DNA of 64,000 bases from Zonotrichia leucophrys gambelii. Lineage: Eukaryota > Chordata > Aves > Passeriformes > Passerellidae. Location of the stretch: assembly GCF_028769735.1 (NCBI RefSeq), contig NC_088172.1, positions 89,114,451 through 89,178,450 of the forward strand, in the 5' to 3' direction. The position numbers and the translations under genes are program-made. Positions 20,535-34,525 of this stretch are shown here, piece after piece (the first letter of the stretch is position 1; every line of letters begins with the position of its first letter). The notes beneath the pieces are model-generated. The model was not told where the DNA came from. It saw nothing but the letters and a program-made list of their open reading frames with translations, and did not search any database.

Positions 20535-23493
20535 ATAAGACCCTGCCAACTCTTAGGAAAACTTGTACTGCTGTAACTATACTGATGTGGTTAAAGTGGG
20601 GAAACAAACCCAATTGCACTGCTGTTGCTATCAGTGTAGGAGAACAATATTAGCAGAAATTTAATTTCCACTGGAGCTTTTAACAAGAAAACCGTGTTGA
20701 TTTCAAACAAACAAACAAAGAAAACCAAGCAAAAGCAACAGCAACAGAAGAGCTTCTTGACTCCCTGGAATATCTAGGCTGATAGTAGTTACTACTTAGT
20801 GCAGCTAAATGGAAGTTTGCATATGACCCTTAATCTCATCCATCAATGGAGTTGTTAAATTAAAATTGAGACATGCAACTCAAGTTTCAAAGGCTTGTAA
20901 TCAAGCAGTTGCAAAGTAGTTGCCAAAGCGTAGGTAGAGTTTATCTGGTAGATAGTTTCCATTAGTAAGTTCTGAGAAATGTCCATGCTCACAGAATATT
21001 CTGTGAACTGGAAATCAAGCCAAATTGTTAAAATTAATGATAAATTATGCCAGTTCTTACTAAAATATTATAGCTGAGAAACCCTTTTGTGCAGGTCTAG
21101 TCCACAGAATGGGTGGGTAGTTTCTGTGTGAGCAGTAGTAGCAAATTCAGTGCTGTTAAGAGATGTAAAATTTACCTTTGTCCTGCAATGTTATTCCAGT
21201 CATCAGAAACCCTGTTCTTCTTCTTTTTTTTTTCTTTCAACTTTTTCAGATAATTAAATGGGTCAGGTCTCTACAGGATGCTGCTGCATGGCGGCTATAA
21301 ATATTGCAGTGAGCAGCTCAACACTTCCATCCATCCATAGCCTCTGGTGGGAGGAAGCTGAACTGCTCGAGTATTTGTCAAAGTCTAGTGTATTGCTCTT
21401 GTAAACCAAGGCAAACTCTGCATTTAACTCTCAGGAGTTCATTGAAAAGGCAAAAACCCTGTGCTACTGAAATGGAGATTTAATTTCAGCTCAGCAGGCT
21501 CAGGCTGTGTTTTGTGACAGAAAGCAGCATCCCAGAGAGAGCTGCATTTGGTGTGTACTGCATGAAGTTCTGAGTGGCCATGATGCACAGTTTATCAAGC
21601 AGTGTGAAATACAATTTGGTCATAGATTTATGACAGTAGCTCAGCAGTGTAACTCAGCTGCGCTGGCTCTGTTTGGCAAGTAGCGGGAGCTTGGACTTAA
21701 AAAAGAAATTTGAGCTTGGCCACTCTCTCCATTTATACACTGTGATATAAATAAATAAATTGGGTAGTAACAGCTCTTTCACAAGGAGTGAACTGGGACA
21801 TTGTCCTATATTACCTACCTTCTTAAACAAGACTTCTGTGGAAATATTACATTCTTAACTACTTTGTCCACAGAAAGCAAATGGTAATATTGACCTTGGT
21901 GTTTACATCAAACCAGTTGGCACATGTGTCCCAGATACTCATGACTGAACTAAATTATTTGCTTACAAGATGAATAAGATGGCAATATGTCAGAGAAGTT
22001 TTATCCAAAGAATCAACCTATAAAAACCTGAAACACAGCAAATATATATTTAAATATTATTATTATTATCATTATCATTATGTAGAGAAATTTGCTGTTT
22101 CAGATGATTGTTGGATACAAAACTAGAGCCAAAGAGGTAAGTCTTCCTTGTATACATAGTAAAAGAGGTGGAATATAGCCTTCCCTTTCCTGATGACAAA
22201 GGATCCTTCTTTCTACCTACTCATTTTTTATGAAAAGCCAGTGAAACGGAGGAGTGTGATTCTGAAATGTGCTCTGTGGGTGAGTACTGCCTCTGTCACC
22301 TACTGTGCAACACCAAGGGCTGCAAAAGCTTCTTTTTAAGGCTTTTAGCTGCAGCCAAATATGGTGAATTAGCTATAACCATGACAGTTGGATTCCCATC
22401 AGTCCCATGGGGACTTTATGCTTCCCTGTATCAATTAATTTTAGAACGGTATTTCAGTTGAACTTAGCTGTTTAGAAGTTACTTAGAGCCATTTGTAAAG
22501 TGGAACTGGCAGTTCAGAATTTGAGTGACGTATTCAAAATCAGAACTGGAACACATTTACACATTTGGAAGAATTGGCTGCTAATATTGATGGAATGGTG
22601 GTTGTGGATTATGACATCATCATCTTGACAGCATTTCCACATTTTAATTTTTATATTGCCATTTAAACCACCAAACTTCACAGGCAAATGTACTTTTCAT
22701 CTCTTAACTGTAAAACCATTCAATTTCTCCTACAATTAAGATATAGTTCAGAATAGAACCATGTCAGGAAAGCTAGTGGATATTTTTCTTTCTTTTGATG
22801 AAGAGTAAAACAGTGTGATTCTGTAAAATCCCTTTCCCCCCTTCTATCTGAACGGTTATTATTCATGTAAAATATATTATATGTTGCTAGAGAAACCAGT
22901 TTTTCAAGCTCTAAAGGATGAAAAATTTTCCTTTCCTACATTTTTCTTGCTTGACTAATGTCATAGGAGCAAGATAACATACAAGCACATACTGGACTGA
23001 AAACAATTTCTGCCAGCAATTGACTTCCATCATTTATTAATTGGCAGTAAAAGATTTAATTCACAGATGCTTGAAAGGTCAGTGAGGGAGGCCCTGGGAG
23101 GAAGGGTAAGGGGTGGTGTTGGGTGTTGCTGTTTGCTTTCCTTCCTCATCATTATTGCTAGGTATAAGTCATACTTTTTTTCTTCTGTCTACCACAGAGC
23201 TCTTGATCCCATTCAGAGCAGCTGCTCCTGGTTGTGAAGTGACCATTATGCTTTTTTGTCAAGAGTCAACAGAAGCTCTCTCCAGGTTGTGGTGGTGTGA
23301 GTAAAGGATTTGCCTCTGACCTGATCTTGTGGTAGTGAGGCTAGTGTCTATGACTTCCTCCTAGCAGAATCAAGAAACTTTACAAAAATAAGGAAAACAG
23401 CAGTGTTCCAAAATGTTTTCTTTTCTTGGCTCTGATGAAAATGTTTTTCTTGAGGCTTCCTTCCCCTGCTTTTCTCAAGCATACTACCTTATG

Positions 23494-23511
23494 TTAAAAA
23501 AAAAAAAAAAA
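23494..23511. repeat. Short poly-A tract
   Basis: A run of about sixteen A residues in intron 1. No retrocopy body is recognisable on its 5' side. Confidence 0.7.
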
Positions 23512-26360
23512 GAGAAACAGTGTGACCCTTCTGTCCTTTAATGTTGCAGTTTTGTTTCTAACCCGTGGACTTCTCTCCCATGAAGCATATATTTTTTGAA
23601 GGATCTGACTGCTTCTCTGGCAACTGGAAGACTTTTTCAGTGTGCTGTAATAACAGAAACCTCTTTGTGAAGCACTTGCTGTCTATTGGCTCTTCCTTGG
23701 CAGCCTAGCATTAAACAGACATGAAGTAAAAAGGAAAGAGTAAAGGTTTTGAATTGCAAGAGTGGTCAGATCTTGTAAAAGTGTCAGTAAGAGCTAGCAT
23801 CTTTGCATTAGAGTAATTCACATAATCTGTGCCTTCTTGAATAACTCTTATCAGTAACCAACTAATTTTGCTCTGAGTTGTTCTTATCCGTCTACTTCAT
23901 TCAAGTTTAAGTTCCTGACTCTGCTTTTAGATGCTGCATGAGCTAAGCACTTGCACAAATGTTTATGTAGCCACTTGGTTACATGAATGTAGACTTAAAA
24001 ATAATGCCCAAATGCCTTACTGGAAATCAGGATTTTAGTGTTTAGCAACGTCTTTCCCCTTCTTCATTGGTGAAGTTTAAGTACTGGCATTTTGTGTCTG
24101 GGGCATGCTGCATCTGAATGTTGTTGTTTAAATAGCAAACTTTAGCTCATGGCTTTTATCTCTGTGTTTCTGAAGCTGATGTGACACCAGGCTCCTGTGT
24201 GACAACAGTAGTCAGCCTGCTTGGTTGCATGCTTAAAAGGAGAGATGGGTTGGCTGTAAATCAGGAGTGAGGCAAAGTGGCCTTTTATAAGCAGTGCTAA
24301 TTGCTTCAGCAATATTGATCTATCTCAGAGGCATACCATAGCCATTTAAATTTGCAGACTCTAACTGAATCAAAATGTTTTTTATGAGTTTTTTCTAAGG
24401 AAGATCTACTGATAGGAAGAAGAGATTTCTGCTCAATATTGCTTAAATATATTACAACCTTTAACAAATATTTGTTGTTAAAGAGGTGCCTGATTTCTCA
24501 CAGATATATTACATGTGTAGATATACCCATTAATATATGTTTGCAATGGCACTTGGCATTTTACATTTAAGAGTTCCATATCACAGTCTGTAATGCTGTG
24601 CAAACATTAATTAAGTGAATCCTATCAATAAATAAAATAACTAAACTAGTACTTATAGGCATATGCCATTTTACATAGGAGGCAACTGAAACAAGAATGT
24701 TACTGCTCTAATTGTTAAAGATTCTCCTAATATAAGAAGATACTGAAACTCGTGTCTTTGGAAATTTAGTTCTGGCTCTGTCCTAGAGCAGAGTTGCTAC
24801 CATGTTTAGCAAGAGCAGAGAGGGAAATAGCAAAGGAAATGGTCATGGTTTGAATGACCTTGGAGAGAAGGTCGTTTGAGGTGTGTAAACTTACACACAA
24901 TATTAGCATCTTGAGAGATGCTTTGAAAACACAGCAGAACATCAAAAAAGTGACAGGATACCTTGAGGTACAGCTCCAAGCAGGAGACAGGTACTTAGAG
25001 CCAAAATTTTATTCATTTTTGTTAATAAAATATAGACCTGGCAAAGCCACTTCTGGATTACCATCCTTTTTCCTCCCTTTATTCTTACAGCATGACTGCC
25101 TCAGACTAAATGAGTTATGGCTAATTAACTGGGTCAAGTACTGACTAATTATCTCTAAAGAATGTCTGGAGTCTGATTTCTGTTTGTCTTCTCATTTTTG
25201 TTTGTTTAGGTTTGGGGGTGTGTGTGTTTGTTTATTCTATTTTGTTGTATTCCTTTGTTATTGTTTTGTTTTGTTTTGTTTTTATTGGGTGGAAGTGTTT
25301 TTGTTTTGTTTTAATGGGATGGTAAAATTCTCCCAATTTGTGTAAAAAAATTATGTGTAACACATACTTGCTTTAAGAAAATTTGATTGATTCACCTTCT
25401 CATGAAATCTTATTTACTTAATTATTCTAAATTATGTGTGTGTTTAGTTGATCTTTGTGTGGTTGTAATGGAATTGTGTAGCTGAATGATTGAAGAGGTT
25501 TCCTCCTTTTCCCAGTGGTCGTTTGTTGCTGCTAAAAATGACAACACAGTTGGTAGATGCTCCCAGTGACTTTTTTGGTACTGAACTCCAGAATTTTTTC
25601 TTGTTCCCAGGGCTTGACTGAGGTGCTTTTCTTGCTCACACACCCACAGCCACCCCATTTATGTACGAGGATATAATGATGATTGTTCAGCCTTTATTTC
25701 AGCCTGTCAGCCAAACATAAATAATCACCTACTCCTGGTAATGACAATCTGGATTAACCCAGACAGTCCAATTTGAGGTCTAGTGTATAAGCAACATTCT
25801 CCTCAAAATCTGGGAGGTATCCTGCTTTCCACAGGGCATGTGGTAGACTTGATAATGGTGTTTACAGTTACTGGGGAATAACAGATAAAAGTCTATAAAC
25901 TGCACAGATCCATTCCTATAAATTAGAATAGCCATTTTTAAAGTGTCAAATGACTTCTTCAGTTCACTGATAAAACTATCAGCAAATCCAGAGTATTGTC
26001 ACTGATGACTTGATGTGCTTGCAGGATGGAGCTCTTCAGTGACAAACCTAACAATGATACAGATCAGTAAAACCTTACACCTGTGTGATTCATTCAATTG
26101 CAGATCAAATTCCTAGTATCACAAACTTGTAACCAAACCTATGAAGCAGTGTTTTGTAAGTGCTTGGAAACACTGGGTGGGGTAATCGAACAACAAAACT
26201 GATGAGAAAATGACAGTAGCCATTGAACATCAGAATTGATCTACCTGAACAGCAGTGCTTCTCTTACAGACTTCAGAGTAGAAGAGCTCCTGGGGCTCAG
26301 CTCTGCTTGTATTCTAACAAGGCCACCTCAGAGAAGTGAGATGGATCATGCTTTGAAAGA

Positions 26361-26363
<3 letters not shown>

Positions 26364-26403
<40 letters not shown>
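26364..26403. repeat. Poly-T tract of 40 bases
   Basis: An uninterrupted run of 40 T residues. On the - strand it would be a poly-A tail, but the nearest - strand AATAAA (about 26510) is over 100 bases away, so a processed retrocopy is not well supported. Confidence 0.9.
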
Positions 26404-26405
<2 letters not shown>

Positions 26406-29400
26406 CATGAATTGTGCGGGGCATTCAGATGAATTCCATGCGGACAGATTTGACATGTAATTATAAACGCAGTCCACAACCGGTTAAGTTTCTTCCATTT
26501 ACTTTTTTTTATTAAACACCTCATGTCCAGCTATTGAGGAGACTGTTTAACCTTGTTCTTGCTGCATGCAAGAGGGATTAGACAAAAGGCTTTGTTTTAT
26601 CCTTTTGAATAAAATAAAATCATAAGGTACATATTCTACAAATTCTTTGGACATCACTTTTGACTTTACACTGTTTCTAGAGGAGAAAATATTTTGCTGT
26701 GGAGATGAGGAAACCTTTGAGAAACCATTGGAAATGACTTCTGCTGGCTTGAGAGGATGTAAGAGAACTTTCTAAGCAGTGTTGCTGTGTTATTACAGAA
26801 TACCCACTATTCTAAATAACACTAGCAAGTGGTCTTGTTATCATGTGTGTTAAAATATTACCATTGAATTTTGTATCTGTCTAGTTAGTCTTGGTCCCTT
26901 CTTACTCCCACCACCAGTTGCTGATTCCTTTAAAAGATGGTTGGATATTTATATGAAACAGAGCTGAAAACACATGAAAATGTCTAAGACAAGCATTTAT
27001 GAATTAATTTGTAAGAGAAATTTTCACTTTGTGTTACTAAATTGATTTCACAAGGATGATCTTATGATGTTTTCATATGAAATGTACCTTCTGGGAGTGT
27101 TGAAGCTATGGCTGTAACACCTCCACCTGCCAGATTTGCCAAGAGAAGCAGATTAGACTTTGGTGGAGGCAGCTGGCTAGGACACAGGTACAAGGGGAAC
27201 TGAGCTGGAAGACTGAATCATAGCACTCGCACCTGGGCCTGACTGTGCCAGTCCTTGGGGCTGAGGAGCTTGTGCAGAACTCTGGTTACAATGGAAATCC
27301 TTATTTTGTGCCTTCAGCACAATTATAGCACACAAATGAGCAAGTGTGAATCCTTGCCTGGGGCCATGGGGACGCAGTAGACTGGATTTAATGTTGGGTA
27401 ATCTCTGGTGCAGCTTTAGTCCTCTGTGTTATTTCACATTTCTCTACCAATGTTTGAATTAATCCTTTCGTGTTTGTGCTTTGTTCTGTGTCATTTCGGT
27501 GCCTGAGGCCGCCTGTGTTTCTAGCTGGCTCTTCCCTTACATGGCCCTTATCCTTAAAGTGAGTGAGTGTTTTTGACTTCAGACTTAGCTCCCATTTATG
27601 TATTTAAAGGTAAAATAATTTCTAATGCTAATTGGGGCGGGCAAAAATTAGAGCAAGAGAGTTTAAAAATGATTATTGAATATTTATAAGCATCCTCAGT
27701 TCTTGGTGAAACTGGGATGAAAAGGTTTCAAAAAGGTTTCTAATTTCTGCTATGAGGTACTTTGTTGTACTTCACTTACAATGGTAACTGAAGGTGTGAG
27801 GCCTGTGGGGCCTGCAAAGGCTCCAAATACATTTATTTGTACTGGGTTTATTTTCTATTTATTTCTATTTATTTTCTATATATTTTCTGTTGGTGTAATT
27901 ACTGAGCAGTAATGGGATGAAGGAGCTCACCTATGCCAGTTTATGGTTCCTTTCAAAGTCAGGAGGGATAAGCTTGGGCAGTGCTTGGACTCCATGGGGA
28001 GAAATGTTTTGTGTAATACTTCTTTAAAGAAAGAAAAATATTAAATTATTATTTGGGGGATGGGTATATATTTTTTTCCTTTAGCACCAGTGTTTGAACT
28101 CTCACATCCATGGCCACATATTCATACTAAGGCAGGCAAGGAGCTCTAAGGAGGGTCTGTGTCAGCCTGGCTGTGTGAGTGCTTTCTGTGAATGCCATTC
28201 ACTGACAGATCCATTTATGCTGATTTAGGTGACCAGAGAAGGTGATAACTTGCTATAAATTGCCCTTCTTGTATTTATAAATGATTTTGCTCAAAAGAAA
28301 GTTGTTGCAGACTATTGTCCCCATTAGTAATTTGGGAGAGGAACCTTAACAAAAGATTAAAGTAAACTGATTTTAGAATATTACAGTATTGGGGAGAAAT
28401 CATTGGAAATTATGCACATAAGTTAGCAGAGTGCTGTAGGTATTCTGCGTTAGTGTGAAAGGCAGTATGGGAAGGCTGGGCAGAGGTAGTTCCCGTTAAA
28501 ATAAGAGGGGGCAATCCAGGTTGTTCCTAAGCTTTTTGTGGGCACCATAATGTATGTAGGGCTCTGTAGTGAGCCAGTAGAATGCAATGTTAAAGACAAG
28601 GAGCCAGAAAAATTTTATATTAAAGATAAGCCTTGGAACCAATGTTCATGTTTTTTTTGTATTCTATATGACCTCTTAAAACTAGTGACAGACAGTGAAT
28701 GCTGGACCTCTCCCTGAGAGCCAGATAAAATATTGATGCCACTGGCAGCTTAATTCGACTTGGGAATTTTCTTAAAAATTTATTGCTGCTTCATAATACC
28801 TTTGCTAGCTGGGCTTTTCTGGTCAGGAGATGCTGATGCTTGTTTTCTGCTCAAGGTGGTCTCACTTGCTGCAGTTTTAGAATGAGGAACAGTATCTGAT
28901 TTTAGTCTTTCTGTGGCTTTTTTTTAAACTTCTGCACTGCTTTGCAGCTGATATTGATTTTCTTTGCTTTGTAGCAGCGAAAACTGCAACTGGTGTCACT
29001 GTGCATATTGTTCAAGGCAAGACTAAGAAAGAAGAGCAGTTTGATTTTGTCAGGTAGACAAGATGGGATGGGAGCCATCAGCTCTGGGGTACTGTCTCTA
29101 TGTGCTGCCCCATCCTGGATCATCCTAGGTGTCTCTGAGAAACAGGCTACTTTATACCTGATTTTTCCTTCTCAAAGCAGTTGAGGGCTCAGCAGTGGAC
29201 TGTCTTTTTCTCCCTTTTAGTACCAGGGAATGGCATCTCTCAGGAGCAATGCTTGGGCCTGGCAGGGAAGAATTGTAGCTGCATGTTTACAGCACATCTT
29301 CCCAGCAGTGGCATCTAGGGCAGCACAGATTCACTCCCTTTTCTTTCTGGGGAAAGACTTGTAAGAAGAAGAGTGCAAAATGGTTAGGAACCATGAATTA

Positions 29401-29564
29401 AACTTACTCATTTTTATTTCAGTAATAATTACACCTCAACCTCTGTGATTCAGCAGTAGCCTGAGGACAGGTAAGAAACCTCAGATGTATTAGTGCTAAA
29501 ACTGTGGACAGTTTGAAACTTGTCCTTCTTCTTTCTGTACCAAATGGTGCATCTTGGCAGTCTT

Positions 29565-29640
29565 CATAGAATCATGGATTGTTAAGGGTGGAAAAGACCC
29601 TAAGATCATCAAGTCTATTTTGATTTTTGAGTTAAGCCTC
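29565..29640 (-). mobile_element. CR1 LINE 3' fragment
   Basis: TCATAGAATCATGGATTG, then AAGGGTGGAAAAGACCC and AAGATCATCAAGTC, match the well-known 3' end of avian CR1 LINEs read in reverse. The right end is uncertain because similarity fades after about 75 bases. Confidence 0.8.
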
Positions 29641-31424
29641 TTCCACTGAAAGAGTTTTTCTTTGCTGCATTTAGTTGATCACTGAATTTTTAAAAGTTAT
29701 TTTCTGGTCCACATTCTTCAGGAAGAGGGTTAAAGACATTTCATTTTTGCTCCAGAAAGTGTTATTAATAACCACAAGGAGGCTGCAAATATGAAGAAAA
29801 GAAGGAGACAGGTGGATATAAAATGTTTTGCTCTGTTTGCTGTTTTGTATTTGTGATTCTGGTTTTGCTCATATGCATTTTCCACCAGTACTGTTATACA
29901 AATATTGCAAGTAATGAAGTGCTTGTAATTCCTGAGATTCTGGCAGTTGTGCCTTGTAATGGACAATATTTATACATCAAGGCAATAACTAGGCCTATTT
30001 CTAAATAATCCTCCTCACTTGAATGTTAAAGTACTTTCCAGTAATTAGTTATCTTACTTAACTGCTAATTTTTTTTGAGGGCAGGAAGCAGTGCTTTTGT
30101 CTTACAAAAAGGACCTGAGCCACGAGGCTGAGTGCATTATTGTTCCATGGTACATGCTGAGCCTGCTGCTGCTGCCAGAATAGTAATTTTACTCCATAAC
30201 AATTCCAGCTTTACAGCTACAAGATTACAGAGCAGATACTGTTGATGACACTTCAAAGTCTTTATGTACAGGAGATCTGTTTTAATTTCATTTCAGTATT
30301 TGCACTGTTTATTTGTGTTATATAGCACTATTTGCTCTTTGGCTATAGCTCCAAATCAAAAGACATTTACTGGAGTAGATGATAATGGGAATGTAAATCC
30401 TCCTGTGAGCTGCCTGTGTCCTCCATTTGGTTGGGACCAATAAGTTACTGGCCTGGTAGTAGGAGTCCCTCATAATTGGAAGTTTCAATCATTCCTTGTA
30501 TTCACAGATCTTAGTGGAAAATCCTCTTCAAAGCTTCACATTTTAGGCCCTTTCCCTGGTGTCTGATTTCTCCCAAATGTATGTTCATTGATTTCAAGGA
30601 TTTACTGCAGGGTTTAGATTCTTCCTGAAAATTGCTTGGTTTCTGCTATTAATTATTCACAATTACCAGTGCTGTATCACAATCTTTCAGGTATTACCTT
30701 ACTGAGCTGCCTTCCTAGGTGTCTCCCTCTGGGTTTGATTGATCTGGTGTGAAAAACCATGTGAATCGTTAAATATCCAAGTTCCTCAAAGATTACTGGG
30801 ATAACTGTGGAAAGAGTGGAATAATCTTAGTCAATCTTATTACTTTGTCCATAAATCTAGTCATTGTTGTACTAATTGTAGTTGCTTATGGTCAAACTTG
30901 AATACACCAGCTTTAAAAGGTTACTATATGCAATATTGCTTCCTGCTAAGAAGTATTAGAGACTAACCTTATATGGAAAATAAACAGCAAATATCTGTTA
31001 TTATATATTTCCAGATATGTTCAGAATTGCTTGGTCTAATCCTTAAAGGAAGAATATCAAGATCAATATTTGACTGCATTTGATTTTAATGGTTGATACT
31101 AAAATGAAAGTAAGAAAAGTAGCTTGATTTAATGGAGAGAATTAGAAGACTAATTGGGCCACAGACAGCAAAGGATGGTATTCAAGCTGTAACTTGTAAT
31201 CTGCCTATTTTGATTGTTTTTCCCCTACATGTTTTTCAGGCATAGAGTAATGTATTAAGTGTGGGGGAAGGGGCCTTTTCCTGGAGAGCCAGAACTATTA
31301 CCAAACTCTGGATTATGTAAATGCCTGATCACCCAGCAGGTAAAGATGTCAGATAGAAGTTTAAGTGTAAATCTGCTTTTTAAAACAGTTATCTAAACCA
31401 AGACAGAATTTGAACTTTCATCGC

Positions 31425-32723
31425 TGTCGTGGTTTAGGCCTGGCACAATGCCAGTGTCCCCATGAGAATACCCTCTCCCTGGTGTCTGCTGTGAAATGTG
31501 ACCAGGAATAAGCAAAGTAGGCTCCAGCTTAGAAATAAAGAAAACTTTATTAACTAAACTACAAGAAAAAGAGGGGAAAAAACTATAAGGGAAAAAAAAT
31601 TAAAGCCTTACAAAAAGCACTTTCTTCCTCCTCCCCACTGAAATTCCTAACGCAATACATTCTCCCAAATCACCAACTCTCAGTCCAGCACCACCCTTTA
31701 GAATACTCAATCCTCAGTTCATGAAGAGGAGTACTTCTTGCCCCATAGGCTTCCTCTGGAAACACCGTTGAAACCTTGCGTGCTTCCATGTCACTCAGCA
31801 CCGCCCAGAAAGTCCTTTTGCCATTGTGACATCTTCCTTCCATGCCCAGTGCTCTCACCACTGTGCATGGACCAGAGCTGCTTCTAGGGTTGTCTTTTAA
31901 GGATGCCTTGTCTCACTCCAAAAAAAAGGCACAGTCTCTCCTTCGGGACATCTGCCCTCCCAAATTTTTGCACCCCCTGGGGCCGAGGGGTACCCACACT
32001 GAACCCTCCTGGTTCTGAGGTACTGCCTCCCCCTAAATGCAGTCTCTGTGTCACAGGAAAAAAAAAATGGTTCCGTCTATGGCCACACAAGAAAAGTCCA
32101 GCCAAAAGGCCACTCCATCATCTCTCCCCCCACTCAAGAGTCTTCTCCACTTCCCTCGGGCCTATCCCTTGTTATGTCATCTCTTATCTCTCTTCTCATT
32201 CAGCTCCAGGAGGATCAGCATCTTTGCAAGGTTTCTATCATGCAGGAAAAGGGTTAAAAATTTCAGTCTCTGCCTGTCCCAGAGCTCCTGCACTCCCACG
32301 CTGCTCTGGCCAGGCACCTTCTCGCTGCACTGCCCCCTTCTCCTCCTTGGCCAGCTGCTATCACATTCTGTCGCCGGCTCTCCCTCTCTCTCTCCTGGCG
32401 TGGCAGGGTGGCTGCCCGATGCTCCTCCACCCTTCCGTCCTCAAGAGCCTCCTCACCTCCACCTCTGTCCAGGACCAGGCCTACCGCAGGGCTGCCCCTC
32501 CCCTGCCCAGCAGCAGCAGCTGATGGGGGAAGGGAGATCCAACCTCTTTGCCTTGAAGTCCCAAGGGAAACTCCCAGCGAGGAAGCTCTGATTTTAACCC
32601 CTGTGTGTTCTCAGAGGTGTGTTCAAACCCCACTGGCCACATCAGGTGCCAATGTCAAAATCTGAGCACCCATTGGTTGAACCACAGCATCCCAGAATTC
32701 CACTTCCTGGTCAAACCAGCACA
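31425..32723 (-). mobile_element. Solo LTR, family A copy 1
   Basis: 1299 bp starting TGTCGTGGTTTAGG and ending AAACCAGCACA. The flanking pentamers ATCGC (31420-31424) and ATAGC (32724-32728) match at four of five bases, consistent with an aged duplication. Most of it matches the reverse complement of 39940-41172. Copy 1 has about 100 extra bases near 32440-32550 relative to copy 2. The orientation is a weak call from - strand AATAAA and a TTAAAAG-type box; the relation to copy 2 (opposite) is certain. Long frames (for example 31903-32523) are open in both copies. Confidence 0.8.
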
Positions 32724-32728
32724 ATAGC

Positions 32729-34470
32729 TCTGACTCGGAGGATATGTACAAAGTGCAGGAGACTTTGCTGGCCTTTACTGTGAGGTTTCATAGTCTTCTT
32801 TCTCCTTCTACCTCATCTGTTGTATTTTTCACAAGTGTGTGGAGCTGAAGCTAAATACTCTGATTATTCACCCAGAAAAGCTTTCCAGTCAGCCATGCAG
32901 ATCAGCTCCAGGGAACCATAATGATTTTGATGAAATCTCCTTAACTTTTCATAAACACTTTAAAAGAGGTCTTTTTTATCGGAGCAGAATGCTTTGATTT
33001 TTTTAAAAAGTTACTTCATGCTTATATATCATACAGAGTGGAATTTTAACATGAAAATTAAATGCTTTCATTTCATTGATAGTAAATGTTTCAATTAACA
33101 CAAAGGAATACTTTGAAGAAAAAGAAAATCCAAACTTGCTTACTCATTTTTGGAATTACGAGATTTTAGACTTTCAGAATTCACCATCTTCTGTTCCCAC
33201 ACTGCTTTCCATGTATAGTAAAGTATGTTTGTGGAAGTGTACCAGATATAGTGATAGATTGACTGAAACAGGAAGTAATTTCATAGAAGGTGATTTATAT
33301 TTATGCACTGTATATATGTGTATACAGGAACAGAATCTGTTTTATGGCAGCATGATGCCGCTACCTGTATTCAGCCCAGGTTTTCTCAACATTTTTTCTA
33401 TCTAGACGTCATCCTTGGTATTTCAGTAAAGAACTTTGATCTCCTGCTAAGATGTTTATGTTATCATGAAGTACAGATAATAAAAAGGAAAGGAACAGGC
33501 TGTCATAGCTGTTCTAGAATATCTCTTTTAGAAAGGTATTTTACAGGCAGGGTAGTCAAACCTTTGAAGTTGAAGTATTCATAGCATTAATGTGTAACTT
33601 CCTAACCATTTTTTCCAACTTTTACAACGACTAGCTTAGTTTAAAAATGTGCAGTTAGTTGTTTAGATTTAAATGTTCAACTAGAGTGTACCTAATAAGT
33701 TCAAATGGGGAAAGAACTGATCACTTGCGATTCAAGTGGAGCTTCCTAATTAAGTGCTGGAAATGCAATGTGTTCTCCTAACACTATGTCTTTTAGCCTT
33801 CTAAAAGCTAAATGTCTGTGAGCCTTCCAGTTGCTCTCTGCCAGTCCTGAGAAGTGCATTTAATGTTGGGAAACCCTCCAGAGGTGTTTGCTTGCTCCTT
33901 AAATGTCTTGGACATTAAAGGTGCAGAACACTGTTCCCACCTGAGCACTGAGCTGTTTTCCTGATACGCTTTGTGTGTTCCATTTCAGGGTGCTCAGAAG
34001 AAACTCCAAGTATCATATTTTTCTGAAAGTGAAATATGCTTTCTCTTTGCTTTCTGCCTTCCATCTTATGGTGTCAATTTGAGTATGTTACAGCAGCTCA
34101 GCAAAGTATTTATATAAGGCTCTTTTGGTGAGAGATGCTCTCTGGAGTTTCAAATCTTTTGCAGTTAATTTTGTTCTTGTATTCTGGCTTTTTCAGGAAA
34201 TAAGAAATGCTTCCTCTTGGGATCTGGGGTGTCTGTCAGAAATATTGACACTGTTGACCTTAAATTTAAGGTGGAAAGAGTACCAAGTGCATCCAAATGA
34301 AGTTATGCACTGCAAACCTGTAGCAAACAACTTTAATGCTGCTGGGTGCACTTCTCAAAAATAACTTAAAAGTGGCATTCTCAAGAGTGATTTGGGCTCT
34401 TTGGTATTACTCTTCACAAGTCTTGTTGTAGATTCCTGAATCACTTCACAGGTAAAAGTTTTTTTGTCAT
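32729..34470. other. Intron 1 right end, no repeat or exon recognised
   Basis: AT-rich intronic DNA between a solo LTR and the exon 2 acceptor. Open frames such as 33076-33405 have AT-rich, low-complexity content with no known motif. Confidence 0.5.
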
Positions 34471-34525
34471 TCTTATTAACAGCCAATAGCTCCATTATTT
34501 TTTTTTTTCCTCTCTTCTTCCTCAG

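Larger units (their letters stand above)
14849..34525 (+). other. Intron 1 of the PCSK2-like gene (19.7 kb)
   Basis: It starts GTAAGC and ends with a long pyrimidine tract and CTTCTTCCTCAG. A plausible branch point, TATTAAC, lies at 34474-34480, about 46 bases before the acceptor AG. It contains solo LTRs at 19805-20534 and 31425-32723, a CR1 fragment at 29565-29640 and a poly-T tract at 26364-26403. Elsewhere (14900-19800, 20540-26360, 26500-29560, 29640-31420, 32730-34520) I see no exon, RNA gene or recognised repeat. Confidence 0.8.

Noticed and set aside
26364..26403. Poly-A tail of a - strand processed pseudogene
   Set aside because: No AATAAA lies close to the tract on the - strand, and the adjacent sequence matches no gene or SINE that I recognise.
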